Assembly: GCF_001720465.1 (NCBI RefSeq)
Contig: NZ_CP017113.1
Location: 1,550,001 to 1,614,000 of the forward strand
Direction: 5' to 3'
Source of the DNA: Porphyrobacter sp. LM 6
Lineage (GTDB): Bacteria > Pseudomonadota > Alphaproteobacteria > Sphingomonadales > Sphingomonadaceae
Length of the DNA: 64,000 nucleotides
Positions 32,828-41,840 of the stretch are shown here, piece after piece; the stretch's first letter is position 1; each line of letters starts with the position of its first letter. The notes under the pieces are model-generated. The model searched no databases and was not told the DNA's origin. It saw only the letters and a program-made list of their open reading frames with translations. The position numbers and the translations under genes are program-made.

Positions 32828-33856
32828 CTAACCCGCCCGCCGTGAGGACACAAGCGGCGTGGTGCTCGCCGCGATGATATCGCCCACCGTCGCCGATTGC
32901 ACGCCGCGCCGCGCAAGCTCGGCATAGATCGCCGCGAGCCATTCGTAGACCTGTTCGACTGCCGCAGCATCGCGCGCATAGGGCGTGAGTCCGGGCGCCA
33001 ATGTTGGGCTGTGGAACGAGAGCACCAACACCGGCAGCCCGCTGTCCAGCGCAATGTCGATCCCGCGCATCGCTTCCTCGATCGAAACCCCCTCGGGCGT
33101 CAGGGCAATGCGTTCGAGCAGGCTTAGGCGCGCGAGCCCGCCGAGCAGGCGCGGCACCCGCTCGCCAAGGCGCTGGAGCGGACGGCCCAGCTCGCGCAGC
33201 AGGCCCCAGTGGACGCTGGTGACGGGCAGTTCGAGCAGGCGCTCTCCCGCGTCCGCCCAGTACGGCGTCAGCGGATGGCGGCTGTAATCCGGCCCTCCTT
33301 GCGCGCTGTAATCGAACAGCGATCGCACCGAGGTGTCGACCCTGATCCCCGCGCGGATCAGCAGATCGGCGGTGTCCGGCCCCAGCCCGTATCGACCCGC
33401 GCGGTAGATCAGCGGGGCGGTGCCAAAGGCGGCCTCGATCGTGTCGCGCAGGCGCATGAACTTGTCTGCTTCGAGCGCGGGCGGCAGGTTTCCGGCGAAG
33501 GAGTTATAGGTGGTCACCGCCTCGTCGAACGGCGGGTTGACCCAGGGGTGCAGCTGCACGCCGACCTCCGCCGTCCCGCGCCGTACCGCATCGCCGATGA
33601 TCTCGACTGCCTGCGGATCGGTCGCGATCGGCCAGTCGACGAGATAGACCGGATGGGCGCCGATCCCCTCGCAGAAGCTCTGGAACCGCGGGATCGCCGC
33701 GACATGGCTGAGGCCGTAGCCATCGCGCCGGAACGGGGCATTCCAGTCGAATTCCTCCTCGGTATCGACCGTCAACAGCACGCGCTGGCCAAAGCCGGGA
33801 TCAAAGCGCGCGCGGCTTTCCGGTGCGGGCGGGAGGAGGAGCGAGCCGGCTGTCAT
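32828..33856 (-). CDS. Polysaccharide deacetylase family protein (WalW-like)
   Basis: A 342-residue protein of the NodB-homology superfamily. Catalytic-type motifs: LLTVDTEEEFDW (Asp base), GVQLHPWVNPPF (metal-binding His), YRAGRYGLGPDT and the C-terminal VLSFHSPTLAPG (second His). There is no signal peptide, which matches the cytoplasmic WalW-type proteins found beside polysaccharide genes. It overlaps the upstream histidine kinase gene by ATGA and so is probably co-expressed. The substrate, perhaps an N-acetylated sugar of the exopolymer, is inferred from context. Confidence 0.8.
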   Translation of the reverse strand: MTAGSLLLPPAPESRARFDPGFGQRVLLTVDTEEEFDWNAPFRRDGYGLSHVAAIPRFQSFCEGIGAHPVYLVDWPIATDPQAVEIIGDAVRRGTAEVGVQLHPWVNPPFDEAVTTYNSFAGNLPPALEADKFMRLRDTIEAAFGTAPLIYRAGRYGLGPDTADLLIRAGIRVDTSVRSLFDYSAQGGPDYSRHPLTPYWADAGERLLELPVTSVHWGLLRELGRPLQRLGERVPRLLGGLARLSLLERIALTPEGVSIEEAMRGIDIALDSGLPVLVLSFHSPTLAPGLTPYARDAAAVEQVYEWLAAIYAELARRGVQSATVGDIIAASTTPLVSSRRAG

Positions 33857-35589
33857 CGTGCCGCAGGTGCGGCGTCGGCTGTGTCGGCAGGGCTGTCGGT
33901 CAGGAGCGGCAAGGCCATCGCCAGCCGGTCGTCCTCACGCTCCAGTCGCCCGCCTGCCGCACGGGCCTCGGCGCGGGCCAGACGCAGCGCGAAACCGGCG
34001 CCGAACAGCCCGGCGTTGATCGCGCTTTCGACCGGCCGGGCGGTGGCGGCGAACAGGTTCGCCTCGCCCGCAAGCCGCGCGGGAAGGGTGCATACCAGCC
34101 GTGCCATCGCGCCGCCGGCCCCGATCACCGGATCAAGCCGCAGCGCCATCCGCTCACCGCCGCCGCAGGCCGCCGCAAGGCTGGCGAGAACACGCCACAG
34201 GAGCGCTTCGGCATCCTCGCTGTCGATCGCTACCAGCAAGGACGTCGTCTCGGGAAATTCGAGCGCAATTTGTGCGCCGCGCGGTTCGAGCACCGGGGCG
34301 AGCTGCGCGGCGGTGCGGCGGATCATGGCGGCGAGATCGGTTACGCCCGGCTCGATCCCCATCGCTCCGCTTTCTAGCCGGGCGAGCCGATCCAGCTCCT
34401 CGAACCCGGCTAGGATGCGCGCGGCATCGGCGGCGATCGCGGCGGCGAGCGCGCGGTATTCGTGCGGGGCGGGGCCGAACAGCTGCTGCTGGATCACCTC
34501 GGCATAGCCCTGCACCGCAGTCACCGGGGTGCGCAGTTCGTGGAGCAGCTGGCGGATGCGATCGGCCTCGCGCGCCTCGGCGGCGCTGGGCTGTCCGGCG
34601 GCATCCGGCACACGGCGCAAACGCCCGAAATAGCCGGAGAAATGGCCTTCTTCGCTGAAGCGCGGCTCGGCATCGATCAGCCAGTCCCCGGCGATGGCAG
34701 GCGCTCCCGTCAGCGTAATGGCAGCGCGCGTGATCGGCTGGCGGCGGGCGAAGGCGCGCTCCAACCCGGCCTCATCAGGGTCTGCGTCATCCAGCCGCTG
34801 CGCCGCGAACATACGGGTGCCGATCACCATCGGGGCGGCCTCGTTTGTGGCCCAGGCGATACGGCCCGTGGCATCGGCAGCAAAGCCGAAGCTGGTAAGC
34901 ATGCCGCGCGCACGCTCGGGCAGTTCACCGAGCGGTAGGCGCGGTGAATGTTCCTGATCGAACCCCGTTTCGGTGCGTTCGCGTCGGAACTGGGCGATCC
35001 GTTCGACGAGGGCCGAAATCTCGGTACGCCCCGTCTCTTCGCGATCACGCGGAGCAGGGGCCGTGGGGACCGCACGTAGCGGCGTCACAGTCGGGCGCGC
35101 GGCAGGTTCAGCCAGTTCCTCCTTCTCGGACGGCTCGGGCGCGGGCAGGCCGCGATCATGCACCCCCAGCCGGGCGAGCAATTCCTCGACATCGAGCGGC
35201 AGATCGCGCCGGTTGCGCAGCAGCCCGCGCGCACGGATCGGCAGGCGCGGGATCAGCGCGGTCCAGTCCTCGCTCGACAATTCAGCCCGGTGGAGCGCAG
35301 CAGAGGCGACATCGGGCTCGTGTTCGGCGAGATGCGCGGCCAGATCGGGATTGCGCAGGCGCCAGCCCGGTTCGCGGATCATCCGCGCGCGATCGGCCGC
35401 CGGAATTGCTTCGACCAAGGCCTCCAGCCGCAGCCAAGCGGCGGCGACAAGGCTCTGATCCGGTTGATATTCATGCCGCACGCCATCGCGGCCCAGCAGA
35501 TCGATCAGCTGGCGATACTGCGTGCGCAAACCCGCCTCGCCGGTGGCGCGCTGGCGCAGCACAGTGGCAAGGCGGTCGTCAAAGAACAA
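33853..35589 (-). CDS. Histidine kinase-like protein with degenerate ATPase domain
   Basis: A 578-residue soluble protein. The N-terminal 220 residues match nothing I know. A PAS-like region (about 225-325) precedes a clear H-box LLHELRTPVTAVQGYAEVIQ (His350). The C-terminal ATPase region keeps the general layout, but the N-box reads LWRVLASLAAACGGGE with no Asn. The DxGxG box is not recognisable, and the G2 region is GLFGAGFALRLAR. It may therefore be a pseudokinase or phosphotransfer scaffold. It starts with TTG at 35589, with GGGAG upstream and an in-frame stop a little further up. It is coupled to the deacetylase gene. Confidence 0.75.
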   Translation of the reverse strand: MFFDDRLATVLRQRATGEAGLRTQYRQLIDLLGRDGVRHEYQPDQSLVAAAWLRLEALVEAIPAADRARMIREPGWRLRNPDLAAHLAEHEPDVASAALHRAELSSEDWTALIPRLPIRARGLLRNRRDLPLDVEELLARLGVHDRGLPAPEPSEKEELAEPAARPTVTPLRAVPTAPAPRDREETGRTEISALVERIAQFRRERTETGFDQEHSPRLPLGELPERARGMLTSFGFAADATGRIAWATNEAAPMVIGTRMFAAQRLDDADPDEAGLERAFARRQPITRAAITLTGAPAIAGDWLIDAEPRFSEEGHFSGYFGRLRRVPDAAGQPSAAEAREADRIRQLLHELRTPVTAVQGYAEVIQQQLFGPAPHEYRALAAAIAADAARILAGFEELDRLARLESGAMGIEPGVTDLAAMIRRTAAQLAPVLEPRGAQIALEFPETTSLLVAIDSEDAEALLWRVLASLAAACGGGERMALRLDPVIGAGGAMARLVCTLPARLAGEANLFAATARPVESAINAGLFGAGFALRLARAEARAAGGRLEREDDRLAMALPLLTDSPADTADAAPAAR

Positions 35590-35748
35590 CGGGTTCTCCC
35601 AAGGAGGCTCGGCGAGCCGAATCGCAATCGCGCAGACCGGTGATCACCACCGATACCGCGCGCGTGCCGATGTGTCCTATCAGGATGGGGCAATAGTCAC
35701 AGTCAGCTGTGCAAGGCGCGTTGCAAAGCGGGACAATTGCTGGCAGAC

Positions 35749-35761
35749 CTAATAATATTAG
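35749..35761. promoter_or_regulatory. AT-rich palindrome upstream of the Lrp-type regulator
   Basis: CTAATAATATTAG is a perfect 13-bp palindrome, strikingly AT-rich here, 100 bp before the lrp-like start and 160 bp before the divergent kinase gene. Lrp-family proteins bind AT-rich symmetrical boxes, so an autoregulatory site is plausible. Confidence 0.4.
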
Positions 35762-35861
35762 CCAAGCGAGCCATTCGGCGCGCTTCTTGTTTCTTTGGGA
35801 TCGAATACACACGCAGGGTTGCCAGGGGGCGATGCTGCGGGGTTGAAGGAGCACAAGCCGA

Positions 35862-36323
35862 GTGGCCAATCTGGATGATATCGACCGCCGCCTGCTGGCC
35901 GAATTGCAGGCGGAGGGCCGGGTGACCAACGTCGAATTGGCGCAGCGGGTGGGGCTGACCGCGCCGCCGTGCCTGCGCCGCGTGCGGGGGCTGGAGGAAG
36001 ACGGGGTGATCCGCGGCTATCACGCTGACCTCGATCCCTCGAAGCTCGGCTTTGCGATCACCGTGTTCGCGATGGTCAGCCTCAAGAGCCAGGCCGAAGC
36101 CTCCTTGCGCGAGTTCGAGGAACACATGCGCGCGCTGCCCGAAGTGCGCGAGTGCCACATGCTCAACGGCGAAATCGACTTCATTCTCAAGATCGTGAGC
36201 AAGGACCTACAGAGCTTCCAGGAGTTCCTGACCGGCAAGCTGACGCCCGCGCCGAACGTCGAAAGCGTCAAGACCTCGCTGACGATCCGCACCGCCAAGC
36301 AGGAGCCCGGCGTCCCGCTCTAG
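35862..36323 (+). CDS. Lrp/AsnC family transcriptional regulator
   Basis: A 153-residue regulator. The N-terminal helix-turn-helix (DDIDRRLLAELQAEGRVTNV, then ELAQRVGLTAPPCLRRVRGL) is followed by the RAM effector domain (VIRGYHADLDPSKLGF, then VRECHMLNGEIDFILKIVSK). Length and layout match global Lrp-type proteins that sense amino acids, usually as octamers. GTG start at 35862 after GAAGGA. Its effector is not evident; no amino-acid transport or degradation gene adjoins it. Confidence 0.92.
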   Translation: MANLDDIDRRLLAELQAEGRVTNVELAQRVGLTAPPCLRRVRGLEEDGVIRGYHADLDPSKLGFAITVFAMVSLKSQAEASLREFEEHMRALPEVRECHMLNGEIDFILKIVSKDLQSFQEFLTGKLTPAPNVESVKTSLTIRTAKQEPGVPL

Positions 36324-36340
36324 AGCGGGGCCGGGGCGGC

Positions 36341-36730
36341 ATGCAGAGCGATACGCCGCCGCTGCCGCCGGACGCGATAGCTGCACCGGCAGCCGTGGAT
36401 GAAGGCATCGCCGGCCTCCCGGCAAAGGTTCGGCCCGATGGAACTCTGGTGATCGATCTCACGCAGTTCGTACCCCCGCCGCTCGCAGAGGAATGCGCCG
36501 ACGAACCCGCCGATCCCCTCAACCCCGAGATCGTGGTCTGCAAAACGACCGGTCCCACGCAACGATTGGGGCCGAAGGTCGGGCCAGTGGACGACGGCTT
36601 CGGCAGTGCCATCCCGCGCGCGCGCATCAAACTGTCCGACACCGCCAGCGCCGAGGCCAACCTCATCAAGCAGGGTGTCGGCGGTATCGATTCCGATGGG
36701 GCCGAGGTGCTGGTGAAGATCGACTTCTAG
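36341..36730 (+). CDS. Hypothetical protein, Pro-rich N-terminus
   Basis: A 129-residue protein that I do not recognise. It begins MQSDTPPLPPDAIAAPAA and has a conserved-looking middle (EIVVCKTTGPTQRLGPKVGP) resembling the short EIVV-C motif segments of small secreted sphingomonad proteins, but no signal peptide is seen. It starts 17 bp after the lrp-like gene and ends 4 bp before the next small membrane-protein gene, so the three may be co-transcribed. Confidence 0.55.
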   Translation: MQSDTPPLPPDAIAAPAAVDEGIAGLPAKVRPDGTLVIDLTQFVPPPLAEECADEPADPLNPEIVVCKTTGPTQRLGPKVGPVDDGFGSAIPRARIKLSDTASAEANLIKQGVGGIDSDGAEVLVKIDF

Positions 36731-36734
36731 CGCC

Positions 36735-37091
36735 ATGGCATCCCTGACTTTTCTTGGCCTTGCCATGATGCTGCTGGCCCCGATGTTCGGCCATGCGCGT
36801 TATCTCGATCTGACCCTTCCCAAGAAGTGGAAGCGCCTGCCCGTGTTTATGCGCGGAACGTCGATGCATTCGCGGCGGGTGGCGCTTTACTACGTGCCGT
36901 GCCTTGTCGCGTTCGCCGCAGTGCTCATGCTCGGGGTTGCGATATTGCAGGACATCGAGGGCGGCCCGCGATCGGATAGGGAGGTCGCGCTCATGTTTGC
37001 CTTGGTGCTGGGCATCATTGGTCTGGGCTATCCGATCAATGTGCTGCGGCAGCTCCATTGGGTGCGGACGGGCGGCCCGAAGCTTCGTTAG
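36735..37091 (+). CDS. Small membrane protein (hypothetical)
   Basis: A 118-residue protein with about three hydrophobic segments: LTFLGLAMMLLAPMF near the start, YVPCLVAFAAVLMLGVAIL in the middle and VALMFALVLGIIGLGYPI near the end. A basic loop (KKWKRLPVFMRG) lies between the first two. Family unknown to me. It starts 4 bp after the preceding gene. Its stop overlaps the convergent ndh stop by 4 bp. Confidence 0.65.
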   Translation: MASLTFLGLAMMLLAPMFGHARYLDLTLPKKWKRLPVFMRGTSMHSRRVALYYVPCLVAFAAVLMLGVAILQDIEGGPRSDREVALMFALVLGIIGLGYPINVLRQLHWVRTGGPKLR

Positions 37092-38398
37092 TGCAGCTTC
37101 AGTCGCGGTCGCACGATGCGGTTCACGCGGCCGATCAGCATCAGGAAGGTCGCCTTGATCCAGCCGTGAATACCGATCAGGTGCAGGCGGTAGAGCGAGG
37201 TGTAGATGAACCGCGCCAGCCGCCCCTCGATCGCCATGCTGCCGCCGATCAGGTTGCCCATCAGGCTCCCCACGGTCGAGAAGCGGCTGAGCGATACCAG
37301 CGATCCCTTGTCGTGATAGGTGAAGTGCTTGAGCGTGCGGCCCTTCTGCATCCGGCATATATTGTCGAACACGATGGCCGCCATCTGGTGCGCGGCCTGT
37401 GCGCGCGGCGGGATCGGGCGATCCTCGCCCGGCGGCGTGTAGCTCGCACAGTCGCCGAGCGCATAGATAGCGGGGTCGACCGTGGTCTGGAGCGTATCGG
37501 TGACGAGGATCTGGTTGCGGCCATTGGTTTCAAGCCCAAGGCCTGACAGGAAGTCCGCGCCCTTCACCCCCGCCGCCCAGACGATGAGATCGGCCTCGAT
37601 GACCTCGCCCGTCTTGGTGATGAGCTGGCGCGGGCGTGCTTCGACCACCTGCACCGCAGGACGCACCTGCACGCCAAGCTGTTCAAGCTCGTAGGTCGCC
37701 GCCGCCGCCAGCTTGTCGGGCAGGGCGGGGAGGATTCGCGGGCCGGCTTCGAGCAGGGTCACGTGCATCCGGCTCTCGTCGAAGACCTCGAGCCCGTAGT
37801 GCCTTAGCGCTCCGGCCGCGTTGTAGAGTTCCGCCGCCAGTTCCACGCCGGTCGCCCCGCCGCCGACGATGGCGACGCGCACCTGCTCGTTCGCGCCCGG
37901 GTCCTTCATCATCGCTCGGCTGACGCGCAGACAATGGTTAAGCAGCCGGGTGCGGAACCGGTCGGCCTGTTCGCGGCTGTCGAGGTAGAGGCAGTGCTCC
38001 TTGACCCCCGGCACGCCGAAATCGTTGGAGACCGACCCCAGCGCCAGTGCGAGGATATCGTAGCGGATGGTGTGGCCCGCGATCAGTTCGCTGCCGTCCT
38101 CGTCCTTCACCGGCGCTAAGCTGATGGTCTTGGCCTGCCGGTCGACGCTTTCGAGGCTGCCCTGGAAGAAGCGGTAGCCCCAGCGGTGGCAGTGCCCGCG
38201 ATAGCCGACCTCGTCCAAGTTGGCATCGAGCGAACCGGCGGCAACCTCGTGCAGCAGCGGCTTCCAGATGTGGCTGAGGTTCTTGTCGACCAGGATAATG
38301 TCGTGGTGCTTGCGCCCGTATTTTGCGCCCAGCCGCCGCACCAGTTCAAGCCCGCCCGCGCCCCCGCCGACGACGACAATCTGGGTCTTGCGGTTCAT
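37088..38398 (-). CDS. ndh: Type II NADH dehydrogenase (NDH-2)
   Basis: A 436-residue FAD-dependent oxidoreductase. The FAD-binding Rossmann motif is IVVVGGGAGGLELVRRLG at the N-terminus, and the NADH-binding motif is VAIVGGGATGVELAAELY. The FAD-contact segment IYALGDCAS follows, and the C-terminal amphipathic helices (LYRLHLIGIHGWIKATFLML) anchor the protein to the membrane. It passes electrons from NADH to quinone without pumping protons. AAGGAG precedes the ATG, and a 12-bp palindrome lies just upstream, a likely regulator site. Confidence 0.92.
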   Translation of the reverse strand: MNRKTQIVVVGGGAGGLELVRRLGAKYGRKHHDIILVDKNLSHIWKPLLHEVAAGSLDANLDEVGYRGHCHRWGYRFFQGSLESVDRQAKTISLAPVKDEDGSELIAGHTIRYDILALALGSVSNDFGVPGVKEHCLYLDSREQADRFRTRLLNHCLRVSRAMMKDPGANEQVRVAIVGGGATGVELAAELYNAAGALRHYGLEVFDESRMHVTLLEAGPRILPALPDKLAAAATYELEQLGVQVRPAVQVVEARPRQLITKTGEVIEADLIVWAAGVKGADFLSGLGLETNGRNQILVTDTLQTTVDPAIYALGDCASYTPPGEDRPIPPRAQAAHQMAAIVFDNICRMQKGRTLKHFTYHDKGSLVSLSRFSTVGSLMGNLIGGSMAIEGRLARFIYTSLYRLHLIGIHGWIKATFLMLIGRVNRIVRPRLKLH

Positions 38399-38412
38399 TC
38401 AGGCACTCCTTG

Positions 38413-38424
38413 GCACAGCTGTGC
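38413..38424. promoter_or_regulatory. Palindrome upstream of ndh
   Basis: GCACAGCTGTGC is a perfect 12-bp palindrome 14 bp upstream of the ndh start codon, just outside its ribosome-binding site. It could be a repressor operator for this respiratory gene. The regulator is unknown. Confidence 0.4.
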
Positions 38425-38589
38425 AACGCAATCCCGCGGCCATGTTAGCGGGTGAAGCGGACAATTGCGCGCCAAATCAACGTAGCGACGTGCAACGCGT
38501 GCTGCACAGCAACATGAATGCCACAGCGCGCGAGGCCACGCAGGGTTCCTGCGGCGTTGCGGCAATGTGGGGTTTGCACTCTGGCTTGC

Positions 38590-38949
38590 TCAGGAAAAAT
38601 TCGGGATGACACCCGAAAACGCCGCCAGAACAGCGAGCAGATGCACGATGCCGACCGCAATCAGCGGCGTCCAGCGCGTGATGGCGAGGCAGTAGCCTGT
38701 GAGGGCGCCCAGCAGCGGGAACTGGACCAGCGCCAGGGTCATCGACAGCAGCCCGATGGTGTCGCCTTCCAGCAGCGTGGTCAGCATCGGAACAGGAAAG
38801 AGCGCGCGGGCCGCGGCGTAATCGCCATGGCCCGCACCGCTTGACAGGATTGCCAGGAACAGCGCCACCACCTCGACCACGAGGCCGAGGGCGAAGCCGA
38901 CGGCCATTGGCATGGCAAGTCGCGGGGGAGCGGGGTCGGCTTCGGTCAA
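38590..38949 (-). CDS. Small polytopic membrane protein (hypothetical)
   Basis: A 119-residue protein with about three to four hydrophobic segments (MAVGFALGLVVEVVALFLAI, then MLTTLLEGDTIGLLSMTLAL, then TPLIAVGIVHLLAVLAAFSG). No family is recognised. The frame opens at a TTG (38949), but the ATG at 38913 (MPMAVGF) is an equally good start; neither has a clear ribosome-binding site. It follows accC on the same strand by 10 bp, so it is likely in the aroQ-accB-accC transcript. Confidence 0.6.
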   Translation of the reverse strand: MTEADPAPPRLAMPMAVGFALGLVVEVVALFLAILSSGAGHGDYAAARALFPVPMLTTLLEGDTIGLLSMTLALVQFPLLGALTGYCLAITRWTPLIAVGIVHLLAVLAAFSGVIPNFS

Positions 38950-38959
38950 TCTGCCGGAC

Positions 38960-40312
38960 CTAGTCCGCGGCCCGCTCTTCCAGCCAGTTTTCCAGCCACT
39001 TGATCGAGTAGTCGCCGTTAAGCACGTCGGTCTGGCGGAGCAGTTCCTGGTGAAGCGGGATGTTGGTCTTCACGCCCTCGACCACCATTTCTTCCAGCGC
39101 GCGGCGCAGGCGCATGATGCAGCCTTCGCGGGTGCGGCCGTAGACGATCAGCTTGGCGATCATGCTGTCGTAGTAGGGCGGGATCTTGTAGCCCGCGTAA
39201 AGCCCTGAATCGACGCGCACATGCATGCCGCCTGCCGCGTGGTAATAGGTCACGAGGCCGGGCGAGGGCGCGAAGGTGAACGGGTCTTCGGCGTTGATGC
39301 GGCATTCGATCGCATGGCCGTGGAACTCGAGTTCCTCCTGCTTCACCGAGAGCGGGCGGCCTTCGGCGATGCGGATCTGTTCGCGCACCAGATCAACGCC
39401 CGTGATCGCCTCGGTCACCGGGTGTTCGACCTGCAGGCGGGTGTTCATCTCGATGAAGTAGAACTCGCCGTTTTCCCACAGGAACTCGATCGTGCCCGCG
39501 CCGCGATAGCCCATGTCGCGCATCGCCTTGGAGCAGACCTCGCCCATCCGCATACGCTCTTCGGTCGAGATCACGGGCGAGGGCGCTTCTTCCAGCACCT
39601 TCTGGTGGCGGCGCTGGAGCGAACAGTCGCGCTCGCCCAGATGGATCGCGCCGCCCTGTCCGTCACCGAACACCTGGAATTCGATGTGGCGCGGATTGCC
39701 GAGATATTTCTCGATATAGACCGTGGCATCGCCGAACGCGGCCTTCGCCTCGCTGCCGGCCTGCTGCATCAGGGTTTCGAGCTTGTCCTCGCTATCGCAC
39801 ACCTTCATGCCGCGACCGCCGCCGCCCGAAGCGGCCTTGATGATCACGGGATAACCGATTTCCTTGGCGATCTTGCGCGCTTCGTCGAAATCGCTGACCG
39901 CGCCGTCCGAACCGGGCACCAGCGGCAGGCCGAGTGCGCCTGCGGTGCGCTTGGCTTCGACCTTGTCGCCCATCGTGCGGATGTGTTCGGGCTTGGGGCC
40001 GATCCAGATGATGTCATGCGCTTCGACGATGTCGGCGAACTTGGCGTTCTCCGACAGGAAGCCGTAGCCCGGGTGGATCGCATCGCACTGGGCGACTTCA
40101 GCCGCGGAGATGATGTTGGCGATGTTGAGATAGCTCTCGCCCGCAGGCGGCGGGCCGATGCACACCGCGTGATCGGCGAGGCGGACGTGCATCGCGTCGG
40201 CATCGGCGGTGGAGTGCACCGCGACCGTCTCGATCCCCATCTCGTGCGCCGCGCGGTGGATACGCAGGGCGATCTCGCCGCGATTGGCGATCAGGATACG
40301 TTTGATGCCCAT
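38960..40312 (-). CDS. accC: Acetyl-CoA carboxylase, biotin carboxylase subunit
   Basis: A 450-residue ATP-grasp enzyme that carboxylates biotin on AccB using bicarbonate and ATP, the first step of fatty acid synthesis. N-terminal segment [20 protein letters not shown], glycine-rich ATP loop [14 protein letters not shown], catalytic strand [19 protein letters not shown] and [15 protein letters not shown] segment ([12 protein letters not shown]) are all present. Length is normal. It follows accB by 4 bp. The order aroQ, accB, accC is common in alphaproteobacteria. Confidence 0.97.
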   Translation of the reverse strand: MGIKRILIANRGEIALRIHRAAHEMGIETVAVHSTADADAMHVRLADHAVCIGPPPAGESYLNIANIISAAEVAQCDAIHPGYGFLSENAKFADIVEAHDIIWIGPKPEHIRTMGDKVEAKRTAGALGLPLVPGSDGAVSDFDEARKIAKEIGYPVIIKAASGGGGRGMKVCDSEDKLETLMQQAGSEAKAAFGDATVYIEKYLGNPRHIEFQVFGDGQGGAIHLGERDCSLQRRHQKVLEEAPSPVISTEERMRMGEVCSKAMRDMGYRGAGTIEFLWENGEFYFIEMNTRLQVEHPVTEAITGVDLVREQIRIAEGRPLSVKQEELEFHGHAIECRINAEDPFTFAPSPGLVTYYHAAGGMHVRVDSGLYAGYKIPPYYDSMIAKLIVYGRTREGCIMRLRRALEEMVVEGVKTNIPLHQELLRQTDVLNGDYSIKWLENWLEERAAD

Positions 40313-40316
40313 GATC

Positions 40317-40829
40317 TTAGGAGATCACCACCAGCGGCTGGTCGAATTCGACCGGCTGGGCGCTGTCGATCAGGATAGCGGTGACGGTGCCCGAACGCGG
40401 AGCGGTGATCGGGTTCATCACCTTCATCGCTTCGACGATCAGCAGCGTATCGCCTTCCTTCACGGCCTTGCCGACCGCGATGAAGGGCGCGGCCCCCGGT
40501 TCGGGGGTGAGATAGGCCGTGCCGACCATCGGCGATTTGACGGCGTTCTTGAGGTCAGGGCCGGCGGGCGCTGCCGCTTCGGCCGGAGCAGGCGCGGCAG
40601 CAGCTGGGGCCGCAGCGGCCGGAGCAGGTGCAGGCGCATAGACCGGAGCGGCCATCGGCACACCGCCGCCGCGCGAAACGCGGATCTTGCGATCGTCATC
40701 CTCGACCTCGATTTCGGTCAGGCCGGTCTCGTTGAGCAGTTCGGCCAGCTCGCGCACCAGTGCGGTGTCGATGTTCATGCCCGACTTGCGCCCGTTCGCC
40801 TTGCTGCCTTGGCCAGCGTCGTTTGCCAT
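40317..40829 (-). CDS. accB: Biotin carboxyl carrier protein of acetyl-CoA carboxylase
   Basis: A 170-residue carrier. An N-terminal domain ([20 protein letters not shown], then [13 protein letters not shown]) joins through a flexible Ala/Pro linker (about residues 60-90) to the biotinyl domain. The biotinylation motif is EAMKVMN with Lys136 as the modified residue. The Ala/Pro linker is longer than in E. coli but normal for the group. It works with AccC and the AccA/AccD transferase, which lie elsewhere. Confidence 0.97.
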   Translation of the reverse strand: MANDAGQGSKANGRKSGMNIDTALVRELAELLNETGLTEIEVEDDDRKIRVSRGGGVPMAAPVYAPAPAPAAAAPAAAAPAPAEAAAPAGPDLKNAVKSPMVGTAYLTPEPGAAPFIAVGKAVKEGDTLLIVEAMKVMNPITAPRSGTVTAILIDSAQPVEFDQPLVVIS

Positions 40830-40948
40830 GTATGCCCCTTATGAAAACCTGAGCGCGTCATGCTGCGCCTGTTGTGCGGCGGGGACTATTGCCGCGAATT
40901 GCGGCTGGCAAGTGGCAAGGGTGCAAAATGTGAAAGATCGGTGACGAT

Positions 40949-41389
40949 TTATACCTTGCCTGCCGCTACGGCTTCGAGCGCAATCAGGTAGGAGTTAGCC
41001 CCGTGGCCCTCGACCGTCAGAGCCGCGGCCATGCCGACATAGGAAAGATGGCGGAAGCTCTCGCGGGTCTTGGGATCGGACAGGTGCACTTCGATCACCG
41101 GCGTTCTGATCGCCTTGATCGCGTCGAGCAGCGCGATGGAGGTGTGGGTATAGGCTGCCGCATTGAGCAGAACGGCGCGCGCGCCTTCAGCCTGGGCCTC
41201 GTGCAGCCAGTCGACCAGCATCCCTTCGTGATTGGTCTGGCGCATCTCGATCTCAAGCCTGAGTTCGCGGGCGCGGTCTTCCAGCATCCCCGCAATATCA
41301 TCGAGCGTGGTGGTGCCATAAATCTCCGGCTCGCGCGTGCCGAGGAGATTGAGGTTGGGGCCGTTGAGGACGTAGACGAGGTTGGTCAT
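40949..41389 (-). CDS. aroQ: Type II 3-dehydroquinate dehydratase
   Basis: A 146-residue enzyme of the shikimate pathway that converts 3-dehydroquinate to 3-dehydroshikimate. Signature segments: VLNGPNLNLLGTREPEIYG at the N-terminus (with the catalytic Tyr), LLNAAAYTHTSIALLDAI, and VIEVHLSDPKTRESFRHLSY. Length is typical of the dodecameric type II enzyme. It is the first gene of the run with accB and accC, 119 bp upstream of accB, a gap that may hold a separate accB promoter. Confidence 0.96.
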   Translation of the reverse strand: MTNLVYVLNGPNLNLLGTREPEIYGTTTLDDIAGMLEDRARELRLEIEMRQTNHEGMLVDWLHEAQAEGARAVLLNAAAYTHTSIALLDAIKAIRTPVIEVHLSDPKTRESFRHLSYVGMAAALTVEGHGANSYLIALEAVAAGKV

Positions 41390-41478
41390 GGAGGGATTCT
41401 AGCGATCTGGCCCGACAGGTCAAAGCGGCAAGATTGCCGGATGTTTGCGCATAACACTCGCAATGCTAATCGGATGAC

Positions 41479-41832
41479 ATGAAGATCGATCACAAGCCGA
41501 TAGAGGTTCTTGAAGAGGGCTTTTCAGGCATTGTGCGGCCAGGTCCAGTGGGCCGTCTACGCCTGCCTGATCTGATCGCGCACAGACCAGAGAAATGGCG
41601 GTTCGAAAGAATGACCGCGGTTCTTACCTCAGCCGTGATTGCAGTCGAGCAACGCTTGGGGCCGGATGCGGCTGCTCGGATGCTTGATGGAATCGGATCA
41701 TTCTCGGATCTGAAGGGCGATTTTCTGGTGGAGTGGCGCCCCGGCGCGCATGATCCAAAGTTCGAGCCTTTCTTAGCAACTGCGCTCGCGGAGGAAGGGG
41801 AGGATGAGATCTGCCACGAGATCAGCGCGTAA
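41479..41832 (+). CDS. Hypothetical acidic protein of lower GC content
   Basis: A 117-residue protein that I do not recognise: MKIDHKPIEVLEEGFSGIVR at the start and an acidic end (EEGEDEICHEISA). There is no membrane segment or signal. Its base composition (roughly mid-fifties percent GC by eye) and rarer codons (aga, ata, tta) differ from neighbours, which suggests recent acquisition. It stands alone in its direction between aroQ and the holin gene. Confidence 0.6.
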   Translation: MKIDHKPIEVLEEGFSGIVRPGPVGRLRLPDLIAHRPEKWRFERMTAVLTSAVIAVEQRLGPDAAARMLDGIGSFSDLKGDFLVEWRPGAHDPKFEPFLATALAEEGEDEICHEISA

Positions 41833-41840
41833 GTTGCCCC

